From NCBI GenBank assembly GCA_037501455.1, contig CM074863.1:60803501-60867500 (forward strand): a stretch of 64,000 nt of DNA, written 5' to 3'. A program made the position numbers and the translations under genes. Positions 57,260-64,000 of the stretch are shown in pieces. The DNA is from Lantana camara. Its lineage: Eukaryota > Streptophyta > Magnoliopsida > Lamiales > Verbenaceae. The notes under the pieces are model-generated. The model did not search any database. It saw nothing but the letters and a program-made list of their open reading frames with translations, and was not told the origin of the DNA. Numbering within the stretch: position 1 is the first letter of the stretch; each line of letters begins with the position of its first letter.

Positions 57260-59630
57260 CCCGGTATCGGCATTATGAGTTCGTAGTGATGCCTTTTGGG
57301 TTAACTAATGCTCCGGCTGCTTTTATGGATATGATGCATCGGATATTTCGGCCTTACCTGGACAAGTTTGTGGTTATATTCATCGATGATATTCTTGTTT
57401 ATTCGAGAACTCCGAAAGATCATGCTCGACACCATAGAATTGTGTTGGATACCTTGAGGGAACATCGGTTATATGCTAAGTTTAGCAAATGCGAGTTCTG
57501 GATTGACCGGGTAGCATTTCTGGGCTATATTATCTCAAGAAAAGGTCTGGAAGTAGATCCTTCAAAGATTGAGACGGTTATTCAGTGGAAAAGCCCGAAG
57601 AATACCTCACAGGTAAGAAGTTTCTTGGGTTTGGCGGGCTATTATCGGAGGTTTGTGAAGGATTTTTCGAAGATTGCTGCTCCTTTAACCCGGTTAACTA
57701 AGAAAGAGGTTAAGTTTAAGTGGGACGAGGCATGTGAGGCGAGTTTTCAACACTTAAAGGAAAAGTTGACCAATGCACCTGTATTAGCACTTCCTGAAGG
57801 CACTGAAGGATGCATGGTTTATACATACACCTCGAAGGAAGGTTTGGGATGTGTCTTGATGCAGAATGGGAAAGTGATCACCTATGCCTTAAGGAAATTG
57901 AAGGAACATGAGCAGAACTACCCCACTCACGATCTAGAGTAAGCGGCTGTGATCTTTGCTTTGGGTAAGTGGAGACACTATCTCTACGGAGTTTCTTTTG
58001 AGATCTTTTCTGACCACAAGAGTCTCCAATATTTATTCTCTCAGAAAGAGTTACACAAGAGACAACGGCGTTGGATGGAACATTTGGCGGATTATGGGTG
58101 TACAATCCGATATCATCCCGGCAAAGCCAACTCGGTTGCGGATGAGCTTAGTAGGAAGGCTAGCGTGTCCAATGTGAAAGTGGAAATTGGAGATGAAGAT
58201 GAGTCTTTCAAGTTGAGGGCTAGTATTCGGAATATTTTGGTTCAGCCAGATCTTCAACAGAGATTATTTGATGCTCAAAGGAATGATCCCGAGGTTCAGA
58301 AATTAGCTGAGAAAGCTCGAGCTGATCCAGAGTGTCCGTTTGGGTTTGATGATACGGGACTTCTAAGATTCAAGAACCGAGTTGTGGTACCAGAAGAATT
58401 GAAACGGATCATACTTGAAGAGGCTCATCGGTCGAGGGTATTCGATCCATCCCGGAGGGAACAAAATGTATAAGGATTTAAAACAATTCTATTGGTGGAA
58501 TGGCTTGAAACGGGATGTGATCAATTTCGTGAAGCATTGTATGACCTGCCAAGTGGTAAAAGCGGAACATCAAAAGCCATTGGGGCTACTTCAACCATTG
58601 CCTATCCCAGAGTGGAAATGGGAACAAATAGATATGGATTTTGTTTCGGGATTACCAAGAGTGAGAGGAGGCCTTGATGGAATTTGGGTTATTGTGGACA
58701 GGTTGACAAAATCGGCTCATTTTCTTGCCATCAGAATGTCCGATAAGGTGAGTAAGTTAGCTAAGAAGTATAATGATGAGATTGTCAGGCTTCATGGAGT
58801 ACCCGTTAGAATTGTCTCGGATCGGGACCCAAGATTTACTTCATGGTTTTGGCAAGAATTACAGAAATGTTTGGGAACAAAGCTTCAATTCAGCACAACT
58901 TTTCATCCTCAGACGGACGGACAATCCGAAAGGTTGATTAAGTATCTGGAGGATATGTTGAGAGCATGTGCATTGGACTTTCAGAGCTCGTGGAATGAGC
59001 AGTTGCCATTAATCGAGTTTGCTTACAACAATAGCTATCAAGCCTCGATTGAGATGGCCCCTTATGAAGCTCTCTACGGACGTAAATGTAGATCCCCGTT
59101 GTTCTTTGACTTGAAGGAATGGAATTGGACCAAACAAGAAGATGTTAAAAAAGAAGGGAGAAGAAGGAAAAACCCTCTAAGGCTGTACAAGAGGCTATTG
59201 ACAAGGTCCAGATAATTAGACAACGGATGAAGGCCGCTCAGGATGACAAAAGAGTTATGCAGACCTTTGGAGAAAGAATCTTGAGTTTGAGGTTGGAGAC
59301 AGAGTTTTCTTAAAGGCATCTACACGAAAAGGGTTCTCAAGGATTGGTCGAGGAGGAAAGTTAAACCCTCGGTATATGGGACCGTATGAGATTTTAGAGA
59401 AGATTGGGGATACGGCCTATCGATTGGATTTGCCTCCGAGTTTGACCGGAATTCATAATGTGTTTCATGTTTCACAACTCCGGAAATATTATCGAGATGA
59501 ATCCGAGATTCTACCCGTTGAAGAAGTGGAATTAGAACCAAATCTCACCTTCGTTCAGAAGCCGATTATAATATAGGATCGAAAATTTCAGGAACTTCGA
59601 AATCGGCATATTCCACTAGTTATGCTTTGG
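57260..59630 (+). pseudogene. pol: Tekay-B pol (broken)
   Basis: This is the copy of 21108-23478 with the same TAA after the RNase H part (57940-57942), the same frameshift near 58437 and the same VYTYTS change. New differences are VADE for VADA before the integrase linker, EQIDMDF for EQIAMDF next to the first catalytic Asp, and PVRIVSD for PVSIVSD before the second. All three look like decay. It ends at the same junction with the LTR arm. Confidence 0.9.
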
Positions 59631-60568
59631 GACTTTCCTTATATCGCAGACAATCTTTGAATAATATACGAATGATTGTAATCACAGCGAACTCTTCTTA
59701 TGTGCCATTACGTGTTTTGAGTGTTTCCTTTACATGTGCATGTCTAGAACTCTCCTAATCCGATGAGGCCGTTATGAACTTTGTCATTATGGGAATGACA
59801 CATGAAACAAGTTCTTAACTCCATAGGCGAGGATTAGAAACTTCTCCAAGTCAATGAGGCCGACAGATAGTGGGAGTGTCGACCTTGCCTCTGTTGAGAC
59901 TTGCTTGTGTAGTTGTGTCATTAAGAAGGATCATCCTGTTTCATGGGGTGTAAAGTGCATAAGTTGATGCGTACACAATATACAAGGGTCCTTGTTGTAA
60001 GAACAAGTTCACTGAGAGTGCCCCGCGTGAGAAGATTCCTAAATGGGAAATGAAGTTTCCTGAAACTTCCAGATTAGGAAACATCTCACATGTCAATGAC
60101 GTGAGGAATTAATCCTTAAACTTGAGATTCCACATTGTCTCATATGAGCTAACTCTGTAATCTTTGATATAGGCTCAAAAGGGTGTCGCCATATAGATAC
60201 CTGAACCACGACCTATGCTGGGATTACACAAGTGGCATATGAGAATTGTAGGAATCAATAAAGGACCTACACTTGCTGTAGGCAAGATGATCTCTTATTA
60301 CACAAGTCATTCATGATTCCATCCTAAAATCCTTGCGCAAGGTGGTTAGATCAAGACATCAAGAAAATGGGGTTTTCTAGGATTGAGATCAAATGGAATA
60401 TGAAGGGAACTTTGTTTTAAGATTAAGGTTAGTAGGGCTCTCCATATTCCCATGCACTAGATCTTAATCGAGAGATAGGATGGTAGGAGGATCGTATCCC
60501 ACATGATGTCATTGACTGAAAGGTTCTTTTGAATATACATTCACATTTCGGGTAGGGGTCACACACCT
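59631..60568 (+). mobile_element. Left LTR arm, copy B, cut by a CRM-like insertion
   Basis: It matches 23479-24416 almost exactly and stops at CACACCT, where the CRM-like LTR begins. CACCT at 60564-60568 is the probable target duplication. Copy A keeps the uninterrupted sequence at 24412. No gene. Confidence 0.9.
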
Positions 60569-61055
60569 TGATACGAACTCCACGTACTTGCCGTGAAACC
60601 CTATACCAATACTTGGAGTTCTTGATTTTCGATCGTCCACTTCAAGGTTAAAATAGAGGAGTGTGACCCGTTTGCTATAATGAGCAAGGAACCAACACTA
60701 TCAGATTGTAAGTAACGCACCCCGTCGACTATAAGGAGTCGAGAAATAACGTTATCCGGGAAAGGGGTTTGAAACCCTAATGTCGTTCAGCAAAGAACTT
60801 GAGAGAAAAATCTCACTTGAATGAAAATTCAATAATTTTACTTCTTGATTGAAAGAAAAACAAGTTACAATGCTGAATATAAAGATGCATGCATGGAAAC
60901 CTAAGAGACACTAGAATACTAAAGGACACAAGCTATTCCCGCCACTTGCCATGAAGGCTTACAAAAGTGGGCTTAAATAAACTAATATGCAGCTAAATAA
61001 TGATAAAATAAAGGCCCAAATAATACTATAATAGGCTTAGGGCCAAATTACATCA
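60569..61055 (-). mobile_element. CRM-like element 3' LTR (487 bp)
   Basis: On the minus strand it starts TGATGTAATTTGG at 61055 and ends GAGTTCGTATCA at 60569. A weak purine tract (AAAGTGTGGAAA, 61056-61067) precedes it. The 5' LTR lies beyond the window. Confidence 0.85.
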
Positions 61056-61072
61056 TTTCCACACTTTGGACT

Positions 61073-64000
61073 TTAGGAATTGGACATAAAAACATTGAAG
61101 TATTCTGAATTTGGTTCAGCAGCCCATCTTGAAGGTTGGAGTCCAGTTTGAGCAAATTGGTTTAAGAGATTTCCAACTTCCTCTTGGATAATTTTGGCCC
61201 GAGCTCTTGTAATTGGACCACCATAACTTTGTTCCATTTGTATGCTATCTTCTTGAGTTGTGGATCGGTCCAGCTCTTCATTTGGGACAAGATATGGCCG
61301 CGGTTCATCATGATTCACATCATTCCCCCCTTCTTGAAAAGGATTCGTCCCCGAATCTGAATCTGCATGAAAGGGAGATAAATCAGCAACATTAAAGGTG
61401 GAACTTACACTATACGTATCCGGGAGATCAATTTTGTAAGCATTATCATTGATCCTTTTCAACACTTTGAATGGTCCGTCCCCCCGTGGGTCAAGTTTGG
61501 ACTTTCGCTGATGATTGAATCTCTCTTTCCTAAAGTGAACCCAAACCAAGTCTCCTTCCTTGAAAACAACTTTCTTTCGTCCCTTGTTGGCTTGAATCAT
61601 AGCTTGGTTATTTCTTTTGAGAATGTGAAGCCGAGCATCCTCATGCATTTTCTTCACAAGTTCAGCTTTCTCCTTGCCATCTAAGCTTACAAGTTCATTC
61701 ATAGGTAAAGGAAGCAAATCTAAAGGAGTTAAGGGATTAAAACCATAAACAAGCTCAAAGGGTGAGAAAGAAGTAGAAGAATGTATTGAACGGTTATATG
61801 CAAATTCAACAAATGGAATACACTCAACCCAATTCTTTGAGTATGTTTTAAACACAGCTCTTAAAAGAGTTCCCAAGGTTCGATTCACTACTTCCGTTTG
61901 TCCATCCGTTTGCGGATGACAAGTGGTGGAAAATAACAGTTTTGTTCCCAATTTTCCCCACAATACTCGCCAAAAGTGACTTAAAAACTTCACATCTCGA
62001 TCACTTACAATTGATTTTGGGATTCCATGAAGTCTTACTACTTCCCGAAAGAACAATCCAGCCACATGTGTTGCATCATCAGTTTTATTACAAGGAATGA
62101 AATGTGCCATTTTAGAAAATCGATCAACAACAACAAAAATTGAATCCTTTCCATTTTGTGTTCTTGGCATTCCTAGCACAAAATCCATAGAAATATCAGT
62201 CCACGGATGCGTTGGAACAGGCAAGGGTGTGTAAAGGCCGTGAGGTTTAACTCGTGATTTAGCCTTTCTACAAGTTACGCATCTATGACAAGTCCGTTCA
62301 ACATCCCGTTTCATATGAGGCCAAAAGAAATGTTCCTTAAGTATGCTCAAAGTTTTTAAAACACCAAAATGTCCCATTAATCCTCCCCCATGAGACTCAC
62401 GGATTAGCAACTGACGCAAAGAACAATTTGGAATGCATAGCTTGTTTTCTCTAAACAAATAACCATCTTGAACATAAAATTTATCACAAGGCTTTTGTTC
62501 ACAAGATGCAAATATTTCAGCAAAATCAGAATCACTCAAGTATAGTTCCTTAATATGATCAAATCCCATGAATTTAGCACTTAAGGTAGAGAGAAGAATG
62601 TACCTTCGTGATAAGGCATCAGCAACAACATTATCCTTACCTTGCTTGTACCGAATCACATAAGGAAACATCTCTATAAATTCAACCCAGCGAGCATGCC
62701 TTCGGTTCAAACTTCCTTGCCCCTTCAAATGTTTTAATGACTCATGATCCGTATGAATGATGAACTCTTTCGACCACAAGTAATGCTGCCACGTCTCTAA
62801 GGCCCTAATTAAGGCATAGAGCTCCCTGTCATAAGTAGAGTAGTTCAATGCAGCCCCATTGAGTTTCTCACTAAAGTATGCAATTGGTTTCTTCTCTTGC
62901 ATGAGCACAGCACCTATACCAACACCCGAAGCATCACATTCGATTTCAAAAGCTTTAGAAAAATCCGGTAAAAGTAAAAGAGGAGCTGAACTTAGCTTTG
63001 TTTTCAATGTTTGGAATGCCATTTCTTGAGCTTCTGCCCACTTAAATCCCACGCTTTTCTTGATGATTTCCGTTAAGGGGGCAGCTATGGTGCTGAAATT
63101 GGGCACGAATCTCCTATAGAACCCGGCCAAACCATGAAAACTCCTTACTTCCGTGATGGTCTTGGGTGTAGGCCACTCTTTGATTGCCTTAACCTTTTCT
63201 TCATCTACCTCTATACCACCTGCACTTACAACAAATCCAAGGAACACGACTCTATCCATGCAAAAGCTACACTTCTTAAGATTAGCATATAACTTTTCAT
63301 GCCTTAGTACCTCAAGTACTAACCTCAAATGCTCAATATGTTCAAGCAAATTACGGCTAAAGATCAGTATATCATCAAAGTAAACCACTACGAATTTACC
63401 AATATAAGCACGCAATACATGATTCATCAATCTCATGAAGGTACTAGGTGCGTTAGTTAAGCCAAAAGGCATTACTAACCACTCATACAATCCATGCTTA
63501 GTTTTAAAAGTTGTTTTCCATTCATCACCTTCTTGCATTCTTATTTGGTGATAGCCACTTTTCAAATCAATTTTAGTGAAGATTGTAGAACCATGCAATT
63601 CATCAATCATATCATCAAGGCGAGGTATGGGATAACGATACTTTACCGTGATCTTGTTGACAGCCCTACAATCCACGCACATTCGCCAAGTACCATCCTT
63701 TTTAGGCACCAAAAGAACCGGAACAGCACATGGACTCATGCTCTCACGCACATATCCCTTTGCAAGCAACTCTTCAACTTGTTTTTGAAGCTCCTTTGTC
63801 TCTTGAGGGGTGCTTCGGTAAGCTGGTCGGTTTGGGATGGCAGCCCCGGGGATGAGGTCAATTTGGTGTTCTATTCCTCGTATAGGAGGTAAACCGGGTG
63901 GTATTTCCTCCGGGAATACATCCTCAAACTCCTGCAAGAGAGAAGAAACAACACTAGGCAAGGGAGGGGTTTCATTAGATGAAAGAAATATGTTTTTATA
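61073..64000 (-). CDS. pol: CRM-like chromovirus pol polyprotein, partial, frame intact
   Basis: One frame is open from the window edge to the TAA at 61073-61075 (975 codons plus stop). No start lies here; the frame continues upstream, where protease and gag are expected. Counting from the TTG codon at 63959-63961: reverse transcriptase YFDD at residues 194-197; RNase H acids D343, E380, D405; integrase zinc finger H524, H531, C561, C564; integrase catalytic D593, D654, E690 (a D,D35E spacing). All are present. The tail carries [38 protein letters not shown] and GPITRARAK, and no canonical chromodomain, which fits the CRM lineage from memory. The enzyme would make cDNA and integrate it. No disabling change is visible. 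Galadriel or Reina relatives are the alternatives. Confidence 0.9.
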   Translation of the reverse strand, partial: YKNIFLSSNETPPLPSVVSSLLQEFEDVFPEEIPPGLPPIRGIEHQIDLIPGAAIPNRPAYRSTPQETKELQKQVEELLAKGYVRESMSPCAVPVLLVPKKDGTWRMCVDCRAVNKITVKYRYPIPRLDDMIDELHGSTIFTKIDLKSGYHQIRMQEGDEWKTTFKTKHGLYEWLVMPFGLTNAPSTFMRLMNHVLRAYIGKFVVVYFDDILIFSRNLLEHIEHLRLVLEVLRHEKLYANLKKCSFCMDRVVFLGFVVSAGGIEVDEEKVKAIKEWPTPKTITEVRSFHGLAGFYRRFVPNFSTIAAPLTEIIKKSVGFKWAEAQEMAFQTLKTKLSSAPLLLLPDFSKAFEIECDASGVGIGAVLMQEKKPIAYFSEKLNGAALNYSTYDRELYALIRALETWQHYLWSKEFIIHTDHESLKHLKGQGSLNRRHARWVEFIEMFPYVIRYKQGKDNVVADALSRRYILLSTLSAKFMGFDHIKELYLSDSDFAEIFASCEQKPCDKFYVQDGYLFRENKLCIPNCSLRQLLIRESHGGGLMGHFGVLKTLSILKEHFFWPHMKRDVERTCHRCVTCRKAKSRVKPHGLYTPLPVPTHPWTDISMDFVLGMPRTQNGKDSIFVVVDRFSKMAHFIPCNKTDDATHVAGLFFREVVRLHGIPKSIVSDRDVKFLSHFWRVLWGKLGTKLLFSTTCHPQTDGQTEVVNRTLGTLLRAVFKTYSKNWVECIPFVEFAYNRSIHSSTSFSPFELVYGFNPLTPLDLLPLPMNELVSLDGKEKAELVKKMHEDARLHILKRNNQAMIQANKGRKKVVFKEGDLVWVHFRKERFNHQRKSKLDPRGDGPFKVLKRINDNAYKIDLPDTYSVSSTFNVADLSPFHADSDSGTNPFQEGGNDVNHDEPRPYLVPNEELDRSTTQEDSIQMEQSYGGPITRARAKIIQEEVGNLLNQFAQTGLQPSRWAAEPNSEYFNVFMSNS

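Overview
The window is plant nuclear DNA made entirely of nested and rearranged LTR retrotransposons. I see no host protein-coding gene. The evidence for a plant is initiator-tRNA-Met primer sites, Ty3/gypsy elements of the Tat, Tekay/Del and CRM-like lineages, very long LTRs (2.8-3.9 kb) of the TGTAACGCCCC...GGGTGCTACA type, and a downstream antisense ORF resembling the plant 'putative gypsy type transposon' domain. I cannot name the species.

Layout. (1) 1-12510: a minus-strand non-autonomous element, called LARD-A here, with LTRs of about 3.4 kb and a 3.2 kb internal region that lacks gag-pol. Its right LTR is split at 7422-11368 by a 3947 bp solo LTR with a perfect 5 bp target duplication. 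(2) 12511-23478: Tekay-type pol DNA entered by a complete 8.6 kb Tat-lineage element (12528-21107, target duplication CCCGG). (3) 23479-29227: two LTR arms in opposite orientation around a 1.2 kb spacer; a Tekay-type LTR fragment sits in the right arm. (4) 29228-37550: two more decayed Tekay pol copies, plus strand then minus strand, the second with its 2836 bp 3' LTR and a 342 bp small LTR insertion. (5) 37551-39724: a CRM-like remnant (pol tail, LTR, primer site) and an LTR fragment. (6) 39725-60568: a near-identical second copy of regions 1-3, preceded by a short partial copy. (7) 60569-64000: a CRM-like chromovirus with an uninterrupted pol frame running off the window.

History read from junctions. 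Tekay pol is the oldest layer. LARD and Tat inserted into it 17 bp apart. The block was then copied. Tat's own two LTRs differ at about 26 of 569 positions by my hand count, whereas the same LTR differs at about 4 positions between copies, so the copying is much younger than the Tat insertion. The 3947 bp solo LTR is only in copy A and the CRM-like element only in copy B; each copy keeps the other's empty site. A tandem duplication or two haplotypes joined in an assembly would both explain this.

Most of the coding DNA is dead (stops and frameshifts). The features I find most interesting are not genes: tandem arrays of small hairpins whose stems change sequence but stay complementary (2252-2590, its copy at 42311-42649, and 24655-24890), related palindrome clusters in four LTR families, and an almost full-length reverse-complement copy of mature initiator tRNA-Met between the two LTR pieces of the 342 bp insertion (37374-37448).
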